From contig NZ_JABWMJ010000009.1 in assembly GCF_013366375.1 (NCBI RefSeq), positions 186,001 to 250,000 on the forward strand: 64,000 bases of DNA, in the 5' to 3' direction. The position numbers and the translations under genes were made by a program. Under the pieces are notes generated by a model, which was not told the DNA's origin, made no database searches, and saw nothing but the letters and a program-made list of their open reading frames with translations. Numbering within the stretch: the stretch's first letter is position 1; each line of letters opens with the position of its first letter. The DNA comes from Rhizobacter koreensis (GTDB lineage: Bacteria; Pseudomonadota; Gammaproteobacteria; Burkholderiales; Burkholderiaceae_C). Below are positions 47,633 to 56,151 of the stretch, piece after piece.

Positions 47633-48643
47633 CTAGACGTCGAGCCGCAGGTGCGATTCAGCGATCACCTTGCGCCAGCGCTCGAGGTCGCCAGCGATCT
47701 GCGTTGCGAACGCCGCGGGCGAGCTGCGAACCGGCACCGAGCCCGTCTGGACCAGGCGCTGCTGCACGTCGTCCGCAGCCAGCACCTGGTGCAGCGCCGA
47801 GTTGAGGCGCTCGACCACGGCCACGGGTGTGCGCGCGGGCGCGGCGAGGCCGACCCACGAATTGATGTCGAGGCCGCGCAGTTCTGCAAAGCCGAGCTCC
47901 GAGAGCGTCGGCACCGTCGGCAGCACCGGGGAGCGTCGCGCGCTCGTCACCGCCAGTCCCTTGAGCGTTCCGGCGCGGATGTCTCCCGAGGTGGTCGGCA
48001 CCGCGGCGAGCATCAGCGGAATCTGCCGGCCGAGCAGCTGCGCGCGTGCGTCGCCGCCGCCGCGGTATGGGATGTGAACCGCGAACAGGTTGAGGCGCAG
48101 CTTGAGCAGCTCCATCGTGAGGTGCCCGGTGCTGCCGACGCCGGCGGTGCCGTAGTCGAACAGGCGACCGGCACTGCCGCCACTGCTGAGCAGGCGGCGC
48201 GAGAGCTGGACGAACTCGCGGAAATCGTTCGCCGGGAAGCTGGGGTGCGCCGTGACGAGGACCGGCGCGTCGACGATCTTGCCGATCGGCGCGAAGTCGG
48301 CGACCGGATCGAAGCCGGCCGCCGGGTTGCTGGCCGGGATCGTCACGTGGGTGCCGTCGAAGGCGACCAGCAGGGTGTAGCCGTCGGGTGCGCTCCCCGC
48401 GACAGCGCGTGTCGCGATCGCGCCGCCGGCGCCGGTGCGGTTCTCCACCACCACCTGCTGGCCGAGCACCTCGGCGAGCTTGGGCGCGATGATGCGCGCC
48501 GTCTGATCGGCGATGCCGCCGGGCGCGAGGCCGACGACGAGCCGAACCGGCCGGCTCGGATACGGCTCGCTCGCGAACGCGGGCGCAGCCGCGACACCCG
48601 CCGCCGCCAGCAGACGCGCCGAGAAACGACGCCGCGTGATCAC
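47633..48643 (-). CDS. Bug-family tripartite tricarboxylate-type binding protein
   Basis: The GTG at 48643 overlaps the dioxygenase stop (GTGA) behind AGGAGG and gives 336 residues. A signal peptide with a twin-arginine look (ITRRRFSARLLAAAGVAAAPAFA) precedes the Bug fold: YPSRPVRLVVGLAPGGIADQTAR, VVVENRTGAGGAIATRAVAG, DGYTLLVAFDGTH, HIPYRGGGDARAQLLGRQI. Bug proteins are abundant in Burkholderiales and often bind carboxylates without a matching permease beside them, as here. It is the last gene of the organosulfur-type operon; a ligand released by the dioxygenases is a guess. Confidence 0.92.
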   Translation of the reverse strand: MITRRRFSARLLAAAGVAAAPAFASEPYPSRPVRLVVGLAPGGIADQTARIIAPKLAEVLGQQVVVENRTGAGGAIATRAVAGSAPDGYTLLVAFDGTHVTIPASNPAAGFDPVADFAPIGKIVDAPVLVTAHPSFPANDFREFVQLSRRLLSSGGSAGRLFDYGTAGVGSTGHLTMELLKLRLNLFAVHIPYRGGGDARAQLLGRQIPLMLAAVPTTSGDIRAGTLKGLAVTSARRSPVLPTVPTLSELGFAELRGLDINSWVGLAAPARTPVAVVERLNSALHQVLAADDVQQRLVQTGSVPVRSSPAAFATQIAGDLERWRKVIAESHLRLDV

Positions 48644-49518
48644 GCGGCCTCCTGCGACGGCTCGAAGCGGGGCGCGCGGGTGCCCTTGATCTGCGAGCGA
48701 TGCAGGGTGCGGAACTGGTCGGCGGGGAACGCGTCGCGCCGGTGCATGGTCGTCAGGTTGTTCCACAGCACGACGTCGCCGACGCGCCATCGGTGCCGCA
48801 GCGTCAGCGGCTCGGCCGTGGCATGGGCCCAGATCTCGTCGAGCAAGCGCTCCGACTCCGCCAGCGGCAGCCCCGCGATGTAGGCATTGCGGCGCCGGCC
48901 CAGGTAGAGCGTCGGCTCGCCTGTTTCGGGTTCGCTGATGACGATCGGGTGCAGGGTCCCGACCGACGTCACCGGGTCGTTACTCGGCGCGAGCCCCTCG
49001 CGGACATTGCCGCCGCTGTCGTAGGTACCGTCGTGCTTGATCGACAGCCCGGCGATGCGGGCGGCGAGTTCGGGCGGGAGGCTTCGCAACGCCGCCGGCA
49101 TGCTGGCGAACGAGGTGTCGCCGCCCGATTCGGGCAGCTCGAGCGCCCAGAGCATCGAGGCGATCGGCGGCACGGCCTGGTACGACATGTCGGTGTGCCA
49201 CTGCGCCTCGCCGTCGCCGAGTGCGCCAAGCGGTTCACCCTGCGCGCTCTTGCGGTTCGACACCACGTAGAGGTCGGGATGGCCCGGCACGCTCTTGCGC
49301 CCGGCGCCTTGGTTGGGCGGCGGATCGAGCTCGCCGAGCATGCGCGAGAAGCGCTCGAATTGCGCGTTGTCGAGCTGCTGGTTGCGCAGCACCAGCACGT
49401 GGTACTGCTTCCAGATGCGGTGGAGCTGGCGGAACTCGTCGGCACTCAGGGTGGCGAGGTCGACGCCCTCCACCTCGGCGCCGAGGACGGGGTTGATCGG
49501 CGAATGGCGGATGGTCAT
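48640..49518 (-). CDS. TauD/TfdA-family Fe(II)/2-oxoglutarate dioxygenase (first)
   Basis: The 292-residue protein has the jelly-roll iron site: WHTDMSY (His and Asp), distal His in TTMHRRDAF and the 2-oxoglutarate arginine in RTLHRSQIKG. Further TauD marks are VLVLRNQQL, DLYVVSN and GDTSFASMPAAL. Such enzymes hydroxylate sulfonates, aryloxyalkanoates or related molecules. Its stop overlaps the Bug gene start. The ABC ATPase gene upstream is 142 bases away. Substrate unknown. Confidence 0.92.
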   Translation of the reverse strand: MTIRHSPINPVLGAEVEGVDLATLSADEFRQLHRIWKQYHVLVLRNQQLDNAQFERFSRMLGELDPPPNQGAGRKSVPGHPDLYVVSNRKSAQGEPLGALGDGEAQWHTDMSYQAVPPIASMLWALELPESGGDTSFASMPAALRSLPPELAARIAGLSIKHDGTYDSGGNVREGLAPSNDPVTSVGTLHPIVISEPETGEPTLYLGRRRNAYIAGLPLAESERLLDEIWAHATAEPLTLRHRWRVGDVVLWNNLTTMHRRDAFPADQFRTLHRSQIKGTRAPRFEPSQEAA

Positions 49519-49660
49519 GAAGGCTCGAGGGGCTGCGACGCTGGGGAATCTAGCCAGCACGTCGACCGCCGCCAACGAAACTTCCCGAGCTTGCTTATGC
49601 GGTTTTCGATGACACACCCGCGCGCGCTGGGCAGTCTGCGCCGCGTGTCCTTCGGTCCCG

Positions 49661-50425
49661 CTAGGGTGATGCCCAGCCTGCGAGCGCCTGCATCACCCGA
49701 CGATGAACGGCAAAGAGCGCCGGATCGTCGGGGTCCCGTGGGCGTGCCACGTCGACCTCGATGATCGCGGTGATGTGCGCCGGCCGACCGCCCATCACGA
49801 CGATGCGGTCTGCCAGAAAGGCGGCCTCGAGCATGTTGTGGGTGACGAGGATGCCGGTCGGGCGCGGGCGTTCATCGTCGAGCCAGAGCTCCTGCAGCAG
49901 CAGACGCAGGCGCCGCGCGGTGAGCTCGTCGAGGGCGCTGAACGGCTCGTCGAGCAGCAGCACGTCAGGAGGGATCGCGAAGGCACGCGCGATCGCGACG
50001 CGCTGCTTCTGACCGCCCGACAAGCGCTGCGGGTAGCTGCTCGCATGGTCCTGCAACTGCACGCGCGCGAGCAGTCGCGCCGCGGCCGCGCGTGCGTCGC
50101 CCGGCGGCGGCCGGTCGCGCTCGAAAACGAGCGAGACGTTCTCCTGCACCGTCAGCCAGTCCACCAGGCGTGGCTGCTGGAACACGATGCCGAGGTCGAT
50201 ATCCGAGCGGCAGCGCGCGAACTCCACCCGGCCGCGCGTCGGCTGATCGAGTCCGGCAACCAGGTTGAGCAGCGTCGACTTTCCGCAGCCCGAAGGTCCG
50301 ACCAGCGCGACGAGTTCGCCAGCGCGGATCGTCATGCCAAGGCCGTCGAAGATCGTTCTGGCCCGTGCACCCGCGTGCGCCGCATAGACCTTCCCGAGGT
50401 CGTGCAGGACGACGTCAGTGCTCAT
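49661..50425 (-). CDS. ABC transporter ATPase, sulfonate/taurine type
   Basis: The 254-residue ATPase has Walker A LVGPSGCGKSTLLNLVAG, Q-loop FQQPRLVDWLTVQEN, signature RLSGGQKQRVAIARAF, Walker B VLLLDEPFSALDELT and VTHNMLEAAFLADR. It resembles SsuB/TauB. It overlaps the permease gene by 11 bases. Its partners are the permease and the periplasmic binding protein upstream. Confidence 0.92.
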   Translation of the reverse strand: MSTDVVLHDLGKVYAAHAGARARTIFDGLGMTIRAGELVALVGPSGCGKSTLLNLVAGLDQPTRGRVEFARCRSDIDLGIVFQQPRLVDWLTVQENVSLVFERDRPPPGDARAAAARLLARVQLQDHASSYPQRLSGGQKQRVAIARAFAIPPDVLLLDEPFSALDELTARRLRLLLQELWLDDERPRPTGILVTHNMLEAAFLADRIVVMGGRPAHITAIIEVDVARPRDPDDPALFAVHRRVMQALAGWASP

Positions 50426-51254
50426 CGGCGTGGCCCCTCTTCCAGCGGTTCGCGTGCTTCTCGAGCGGATGGAAGACGCCATGCTCGACGCCCAGCATCG
50501 CCACCCAGAACGCCAACGTCCAGGCGATCACGCCCTCCACGTTCTGGGTACCGAACTGCGAGTTGAGCTGATAACCCACGCCATTGGACATGCCGAAGAT
50601 CTCGACCAGGACGATCACCTTCCACGCAATGGAGAACCCCACGCGGCAACCCGACACCAGGAACGAGTAAAGCAGCGGGAGCCAGATTCGGCGCAGAACG
50701 GCGCTGCGTTTGAGCCGGAACACGCGCGCCATCTCCAGCGTCTCGACGTCGAGCGAGCGAACGCCTTGCTGCACCGCGATGACCAGCGAGGGCAAGACGC
50801 CGAGCGCGACCGAGATCACCGGCGTCCACAGACTCACGCCGAACCAGATCACGCACAGCAACGCCCACACGAGGCCGGGCACGGTCAGCCCGAGAACCAG
50901 CCCAGGCTCGATGAAGCGCGCGGCGGTGCGTGACAGCGCCGATCCGATTCCGACCGGCAGCGCGACCAGCAGCGCGAGCAGGAAGCCGAGCACCATGCGG
51001 CCGAAGGTGACGCCGATTTCCGAGAACGCGAATGCGTTCTCGGTGATCCCCGCCAAGGCCCGGAACACGGCCAGCGTGTCGGGCACCAGCGGCGAACGCA
51101 GCGCGCGGGCCATCGCTTCCCAGGCGAGCACCAGCAGGCCGAAGAAGAGCACCTGCGGCCAGACTGCCCTGACGACGGCAGGGGCGCGCGCGACCAGGTC
51201 GACGTGCGCCGTCGGCAGCGGCGCCTCGAGCGCGTCGAGAACCGGCGGCGTCAT
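50415..51254 (-). CDS. ABC transporter permease, sulfonate/taurine type
   Basis: The 279-residue protein has about six helices of the SsuC/TauC type (VLFFGLLVLAWEAMARAL, MVLGFLLALLVALPVGIGSAL, PGLVWALLCVIWFGVS, LPSLVIAVQQGV, GCRVGFSIAWKVIVLVEI). The EAA-like loop reads LEMARVFRLKRSAVLRRIWLP. The ATG overlaps the binding-protein stop (ATGA). Confidence 0.92.
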   Translation of the reverse strand: MTPPVLDALEAPLPTAHVDLVARAPAVVRAVWPQVLFFGLLVLAWEAMARALRSPLVPDTLAVFRALAGITENAFAFSEIGVTFGRMVLGFLLALLVALPVGIGSALSRTAARFIEPGLVLGLTVPGLVWALLCVIWFGVSLWTPVISVALGVLPSLVIAVQQGVRSLDVETLEMARVFRLKRSAVLRRIWLPLLYSFLVSGCRVGFSIAWKVIVLVEIFGMSNGVGYQLNSQFGTQNVEGVIAWTLAFWVAMLGVEHGVFHPLEKHANRWKRGHADEH

Positions 51255-52243
51255 ACCTGCCGGTACAGCTTGCCGGTCGGCAGCTTGTCGATGATGCCGA
51301 GCTTCGCCGCGACTTCGACCTGCCTGTCGATGGTCGCGAACACGCGCGCGTCCCAGTCCGTCGCGTAGATCGAAGCCATGCGGGTCGGCAGCAGTGCGTT
51401 GGCCGCGGCCTCGTCAGCCTTGAGTCCCATCTCGGCGGATACCGTCGTGAGCAGCTGCGGTTGCTGCCGGATCGCGCCGTTGACCCGCTTGAACAGCGCG
51501 ACCACCTTCTGCGCGGTCTCGCGGTGGCTGTCGAGCCACGCGCGATTGGCCGCGAGGCCGACCAGGATCGGGTCCTCGGCCAGGCCGGTGGCCTGCTTCC
51601 ACACGTCGGCGACGCGGGCGATCTGACGTGCGCCGCGCGCGACCAGCCGACTGGCGGTGGGCTCCAGCGTGATCAGGGCGTCGACGTCGCCACGCTCGAA
51701 CAGCGCGAGGTTGGCGGTCGGCGCCCCGAAGATGACCTTCACGTCCTTCTTCAGATCGATGCCACTCAGCGAGGCGGCGATGCGCGCCTGTTGGTAGATC
51801 TCGCTCGTTTCGGCGGTGGCGGCGATCGTCTTGCCGACGAGGTCCTTGGGCGTGCGGTGCGGGCTTCCCGCCGGCACCAGCCAGCAGCCATGGTTGTTCA
51901 ACGCGGGACCGAACAACGTGATGTCGCTGCCTCGGCTGGCCAGGGTCGCAAGACCGGCGGGTCCGAACACCCCGATATCGAGCGCGCCCGCGCTGAGCTG
52001 CGTCTGCATCTTGCCCGGATCGGCGACGACCCAGTTCAGGACCAGCGACGGGTCGGTGTTGAGCCTCAGGCGATCGACCATGGGCTGCCAGGCCGAGCCG
52101 GCGCTGCCCGGTGACGGCAAGGTGATGCGCACCGGCTGAGCCAAGGCGTGCGCCGCTTGCGCGATCGCGCTGCGCGACTGCAGGCCGACGCCCAGCGTGC
52201 TCGCGCCGGCGAGTACGCGTAGAAAGCCGCGACGCGCGCTCAT
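51251..52243 (-). CDS. ABC transporter substrate-binding protein, SsuA/TauA type
   Basis: The 330-residue protein has a signal peptide with a twin-arginine-like SARRGFLRVLAGAS and the NMT1/SsuA fold: LNWVVADPGKMQTQLSAGALDIGVFGPAGLATLA, GCWLVPAGSPHRTPKDLVGKTIA, FERGDVDALITLEP, and GLAEDPILVGLAANRAWLDSH. Such proteins bind alkanesulfonates, taurine, nitrate or thiamine precursors. Start and stop both overlap neighbours by 4 bases (ATGA), so the operon is tightly coupled. Ligand inferred from context to be an organosulfur compound. Confidence 0.9.
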   Translation of the reverse strand: MSARRGFLRVLAGASTLGVGLQSRSAIAQAAHALAQPVRITLPSPGSAGSAWQPMVDRLRLNTDPSLVLNWVVADPGKMQTQLSAGALDIGVFGPAGLATLASRGSDITLFGPALNNHGCWLVPAGSPHRTPKDLVGKTIAATAETSEIYQQARIAASLSGIDLKKDVKVIFGAPTANLALFERGDVDALITLEPTASRLVARGARQIARVADVWKQATGLAEDPILVGLAANRAWLDSHRETAQKVVALFKRVNGAIRQQPQLLTTVSAEMGLKADEAAANALLPTRMASIYATDWDARVFATIDRQVEVAAKLGIIDKLPTGKLYRQV

Positions 52244-53157
52244 TGCACCACCGCCCGGTGCAGCAGCCGATGGCCATTGCCGTAGTCGCCGACGCCACGG
52301 TGCTGGACGGTGCGGTTGTCCCAGATCAGCGCGGCGCCTTCCTCCCATCGGAAGCGAGCCTGCACGTCGGGTGACGCGACCAGGTCGAGCAGCAGGGCGA
52401 TAAGGCTCTCGCTGGCGGTGCGCGACAGGCCGATGATCCGCTGCGTGTAGAGCTCGTTGACGAAGATCTGCTTGCGTCCGGTCTCCGGGTGCACGCGGAT
52501 CAGCGGCACCTCGATCGGCGGCTGCTTGGCACGCTGCAGCTCGAGTTCGTGCGGGTCCTGATAGGCGAGGGTCAGGAAACCCTGGGTCTCGATGTCGTGC
52601 ACGGCGGTCAGCGTCTCCAGGTAGCGGGCGAGCAACGGGTCGAGCAGGTCGTAGGCGGCAGTCGCGTTGGCGAACAGGGTGTCTCCGCCGAAAGGCGGCA
52701 CCTTCTTCCCGAAAAGCGCGGTGTAGCGCGGCGGGTCGTGCCGGAACGCCTGGTCGATGTGCCAGATGAAGTTCATCCGGGTCTTCTTGTGCCGGGAGTC
52801 GATCGTGTTGACCTTGCCTCCGCTGCCGCCCGCAGCAGGGGTGTACGGCGTGGTCAGCAGGCGAGCCTCGCCGAAAAGGCCCACGAGGTGACCGAACGCA
52901 TCCGCCGTGACGGTGCCTGGCTCGAACGCCAGGAAGCCGTAGCGCAGCAGACCCTCGTAGATGAAGCGATGCAACGCCGGGTCCAGGGCCTCGCCGTCCT
53001 GTAGGCGCAGGCCCCGGACCGTGGCCCCGACCGCGGGTGCGTAAGGCTCGAGATCGATGCCGCGTAGCGTTCGCCGCTCGGCCGAGTCATCGGCGAGCTT
53101 GAGGATCTTCGGCTGGGCCTGGGCGAGCCGTTCTTCTTCGATGAGGAGGGCGTTCAT
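52240..53157 (-). CDS. TauD/TfdA-family Fe(II)/2-oxoglutarate dioxygenase (second)
   Basis: The 305-residue protein has the iron motif in FIWHIDQAFRHDPPRY (His, Asp), the distal histidine in WDNRTVQHRGVGDYG and the 2-oxoglutarate arginine nearby (GHRLLHRAV). Marks such as GDTLFANATAAYDLL are typical of the family. The protein differs clearly from the other dioxygenase of this operon, so they may act in sequence or on different compounds. It is 33 bases downstream of the rhodanese gene, and its stop overlaps the binding-protein start. Confidence 0.92.
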   Translation of the reverse strand: MNALLIEEERLAQAQPKILKLADDSAERRTLRGIDLEPYAPAVGATVRGLRLQDGEALDPALHRFIYEGLLRYGFLAFEPGTVTADAFGHLVGLFGEARLLTTPYTPAAGGSGGKVNTIDSRHKKTRMNFIWHIDQAFRHDPPRYTALFGKKVPPFGGDTLFANATAAYDLLDPLLARYLETLTAVHDIETQGFLTLAYQDPHELELQRAKQPPIEVPLIRVHPETGRKQIFVNELYTQRIIGLSRTASESLIALLLDLVASPDVQARFRWEEGAALIWDNRTVQHRGVGDYGNGHRLLHRAVVQ

Positions 53158-53190
53158 GACTACCTTGGTTCTGATGGATGGACTGCAGGA

Positions 53191-54015
53191 TCACGCAGCG
53201 ACGACCTCGGGCGCGACCGTCTCGACCGGGAATGCGTCGTCGTTGCCCCACTCGTTCCACGACGCCGGGTAGACCGCGACGCGCGAGTGGCCGGCGAGCT
53301 GCAGCGCGACGAAGGTGCGCGCGGCACGGCCACCGCCACCGCAATACGCCACGACGCGGTCGTCGGAGCCGGCGATTCGTGCAACGTCGTCGGCGAGCGC
53401 GGGGGCTTGCCGGAAAAGGCCCCGCGCGTCGACTTCGCGGCTCGCATCCCAGTGCACGGCACCGGGAATGCGGCCTCTGCGACGCGCGTTCGACTGGCGC
53501 CCCACGAACTCCTCGGCTTGCCTCGCATCGACGATCACGCTGCGCGTCCGTTCTCCGGTCGCGACCGAGAGCACGTCGTGTGCAGACGCGAGAAACCGTG
53601 TCACAGGCTCAAGCGCGAAGCGCCGGGCACCGACCGCCGGGGCGTCGCGCACCAGCGACGGTTCACCCAGCATCGAGAGGCCACCATCGAGCAGGACGAC
53701 GTGCTCGACGCCTGCGTAGCCGAGGGCCCACGCAACGCGGGAGACGTTCACCTCGTTGGATCGGCCATACACCAGGACGCGGCTGCTCCGCTCGATTCCC
53801 AGCGTCGACAGCAGCCAAGCGAGCAGGTTCTGGAAGCGCTCGATCGATGCCGCGTCGGTACGCTGCAGAACCAGCAGCGTCGGATCGAGGTGACGAGCCT
53901 GCTCGAGATGACCGGCCCAGTAGTCGGCGGCCGGACGTGCGTCGATCAGGATGAGGTCGTTCGCGTCATGGTGGCGCGCCAGCCAGCCTTCGTCGGCAAG
54001 GGCGTAGTGGGTCAT
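53191..54015 (-). CDS. Rhodanese-like sulfurtransferase (two domains)
   Basis: The 274-residue protein has two rhodanese domains: the first with LILIDARPAADYWAGHLEQARHLDP, without a catalytic cysteine, and the second with IVDARQAEEFVGR and the active-site loop AYCGGGGRAARTF (Cys225). The glycine-rich loop differs from CGSGVTA of mercaptopyruvate/thiosulfate sulfurtransferases, so the donor is uncertain. It is the first gene of the seven-gene leftward operon and may deal with sulfur released by the dioxygenases. Confidence 0.9.
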   Translation of the reverse strand: MTHYALADEGWLARHHDANDLILIDARPAADYWAGHLEQARHLDPTLLVLQRTDAASIERFQNLLAWLLSTLGIERSSRVLVYGRSNEVNVSRVAWALGYAGVEHVVLLDGGLSMLGEPSLVRDAPAVGARRFALEPVTRFLASAHDVLSVATGERTRSVIVDARQAEEFVGRQSNARRRGRIPGAVHWDASREVDARGLFRQAPALADDVARIAGSDDRVVAYCGGGGRAARTFVALQLAGHSRVAVYPASWNEWGNDDAFPVETVAPEVVAA

Positions 54016-54424
54016 GGTTCGTGGCAAGTGGAGGAGCACGCATCGTAGGAACCGCTCGTTCGCGCGCCAACGAAGGAATCCGGCTTTCGTCATTCGCATT
54101 TCAGTGCGCGAGCCGGCAGAGAGAGCGCCAAGACCCGCGGCTTGAAGCCGGCAGCCCCGTCGGCTCGGCCTCAGCACCTTTTCGGCGCACGGCGCCAAGA
54201 GCGTCGCTCTCATGAAACAGAGTCGAGCGGCGTCCACGCTCTGACCTGGACCGGAAGGTCGCTCGGTCTTGGTAGCCGCACCGAGGCGACCGCGGCGAGT
54301 AGGGGTGCCGTCGGCTCCGCCTCAGGGCGTCGTCCTACCTGGGCAGCGTTGAAAGGGGCCTATGCTGCACTGCAGCAAAGTCGCGCTTGGCGTCGACCGA
54401 TCCCCATGTGAATGTCCCGAAAAA
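54016..54424. other. Divergent intergenic region
   Basis: About 409 bases between the rhodanese operon and the rightward hydrolase gene. It must carry both promoters. A small palindrome TGCTGC-ACT-GCAGCA lies at 54363-54377; no firm promoter was recognised and no gene seen. Confidence 0.4.
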
Positions 54425-55474
54425 ATGAACCGACTTCCTAGAACACCCGCAGCGTCTCGTGCGTCCCTTCTCGTCGGTGGCGCTGTCCTGGCCAGCGCCG
54501 CCGTCGCAGCCTGGGTCGAACGGCGCGCTCGCCGAGCTCTGGCACGGCACCCACCCGAGGGCCGAATGCTCGAAGTGGACGGGGTCCGCCTCCACTGCGT
54601 CGAACGCGGGGCCGGGTCGCCGGTGGTCCTGCTTCACGGCAACACCGTTTCACACCGCGACTTCGAGGCCAGCGGCCTCATCGACCGCCTGGCACGCCAT
54701 CACCGCGTCATCGCATTCGACCGCCCGGGTTTCGGCCACAGCAGCCGTCCGCGTGACCGCCTCTGGACGCCCCGCGCGCAAGGCGCATTGTTCAAGGCCG
54801 CACTGGCGCAAATGGGCGTCGAGCGGCCGGTGGTGCTGGGCCATTCGATGGGCAGCATGGTGGCCATGGCGATCGGTCTCGATGATCCGGCCGGGGTGCG
54901 TGGCCTGGTGCTGATCGGCGGCTACTACTACCCCAGCCTCCGCGTGGACGCCCTGCTCACGGCTCCAGCAGCCCTCCCGGTGCTCGGCGACGTGATGCGC
55001 TATACGGTCACGGCACTGTCTGCTCGCCTGTTGCTCGAGCGGCTCGTCGAAACCATGTTCATGCCGAACGATGTGCCGGCGGCATTCTGGGATGTGCTGT
55101 CGCGCGAGATGCTGGTGCGCCCGGTGCAGATTCGCGCCAATGCCGAAGATGCCGCGTTCATGATCGGCCAAGCCAAGGCCAGCAGCGAGCGTCATGGAGA
55201 ACTGCGCGTCCCCGTCGCGATCATCGCCGGCACCGACGACGTCGTCGTCGACGTGGAAGCGCATTCGGTGCATCTGCACGAAGAGCTGCAGAACAGCAGC
55301 TTGGTGGTGCTCCCGGGCGCCGGTCACATGGTGCATTACGTCGCGCCAGAGGCGGTGGTGGCGGCGGTGAATACCCTTCAGCCCGACGGCATGCCCATGA
55401 GCGCCTCGTCAGACTCGATCCCGGCTACGAACGAGGCGCCCGCGGAACTGCAGGCCATCGGGCTGGCGGTTTGA
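54425..55474 (+). CDS. Alpha/beta hydrolase with N-terminal membrane anchor
   Basis: The 349-residue protein (ATG at 54425; a start at 54362 is also possible) has an N-terminal hydrophobic helix (SLLVGGAVLASAAVAAWVE) and then an alpha/beta hydrolase domain: VVLLHGNTVSHRDF (oxyanion), VIAFDRPGFGHSSRP, VVLGHSMGSMVAMAIG with the nucleophilic serine, IIAGTDDVVVD and LPGAGHMVHYVAPEAV with the histidine. The family is large (esterase, lipase, dehalogenase); the substrate is unknown. A Ser/Thr-rich tail follows. Confidence 0.88.
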   Translation: MNRLPRTPAASRASLLVGGAVLASAAVAAWVERRARRALARHPPEGRMLEVDGVRLHCVERGAGSPVVLLHGNTVSHRDFEASGLIDRLARHHRVIAFDRPGFGHSSRPRDRLWTPRAQGALFKAALAQMGVERPVVLGHSMGSMVAMAIGLDDPAGVRGLVLIGGYYYPSLRVDALLTAPAALPVLGDVMRYTVTALSARLLLERLVETMFMPNDVPAAFWDVLSREMLVRPVQIRANAEDAAFMIGQAKASSERHGELRVPVAIIAGTDDVVVDVEAHSVHLHEELQNSSLVVLPGAGHMVHYVAPEAVVAAVNTLQPDGMPMSASSDSIPATNEAPAELQAIGLAV

Positions 55475-55520
55475 TACGCCCGCGAGTCTCGATCGCTCCG
55501 CAACCTTGGAGGAGAGCACG

Positions 55521-55742
55521 ATGAGGAATCCCTGGACCAAGAAGAACCCGTTCATGAGCATGTGGCTGAGCGGCGCCAACAAGGTGGCGGGCGCCGCCCG
55601 CGGCCAGGCGTCGGCGGCCGTCAAGCGCGAGGTCTCGCGGGCTTCGAAGACGGGGGCCGCCGAGGCCGGCAAGCAGGTGCTGGACTTCTGGAGCGCTGCG
55701 TTCGGCTCGCCTGCCAAGAGCCGAGGAAGAAAGAAGCGGTAG
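55521..55742 (+). CDS. Small basic protein of unknown function
   Basis: The 73-residue protein starts at an ATG behind a strong TTGGAGGAG site. It is helical and Lys/Arg/Ala-rich (WTKKNPFMSMWLSGANKVAGAARG; KREVSRASK; SRGRKKR). It reads like a phasin- or nucleic-acid-binding-type small protein, but I do not recognise it. Cotranscription with the hydrolase 46 bases upstream is likely. Confidence 0.6.
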   Translation: MRNPWTKKNPFMSMWLSGANKVAGAARGQASAAVKREVSRASKTGAAEAGKQVLDFWSAAFGSPAKSRGRKKR

Positions 55743-56151
55743 CGGCCAGCCGCTCGCACACGCCGCCGAACTGCTCGCGTCCTCAGCGGCAGGGCGTGAG
55801 CAGCCGCCGGGCTGCTCCGCTTCGGCCCCGACATCGGCGTGCGAGCAGCAGAGAACGAAGCGTCCGGGTGGGTCAGACTGACTTCGCCGATCTCCGCCAA
55901 CGTGGGTCGGTTCTGGATCGGCGTTGACACTGCATCGGCCAGCACGTCGCGGTCACACGGGGCAACGCTGCCTTGCTGCTGAGCCTGGTGCTGACCGTCT
56001 TCTCCTGGCGCGCGGCCTTGTGGCTGTGAACGGCCGCATTGCGCACCGCGGCCGGGCCGCAACTCAATTCGGAGCCTTCTCGGCCGATAGACGAAAGGAT
56101 GCCCGGCCACCGCCTGCGGTAGCTCAGACCAAACCTGACCTGGAGCCCCTT
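55743..56151. other. Intergenic stretch, no gene seen
   Basis: About 409 bases with a mixed composition. A stretch near 55910-55990 reads FWIGVDTASAS in one frame, loosely like a transposase start, but it is too short to call. One copy of a 12-base inverted-repeat pair (GTCAGACTGACT, 55872-55883) lies here. Confidence 0.4.
55872..55883. repeat. Left copy of the 12-base inverted-repeat pair
   Basis: GTCAGACTGACT, exactly complementary in reverse to 57411-57422. The motif is itself nearly palindromic, so it could be chance. Confidence 0.5.

Noticed and set aside
55900..56040. Transposase N-terminus-like FWIGVDTASAS segment
   Set aside because: Too short and without DED motif or further match; no insertion-sequence ends.
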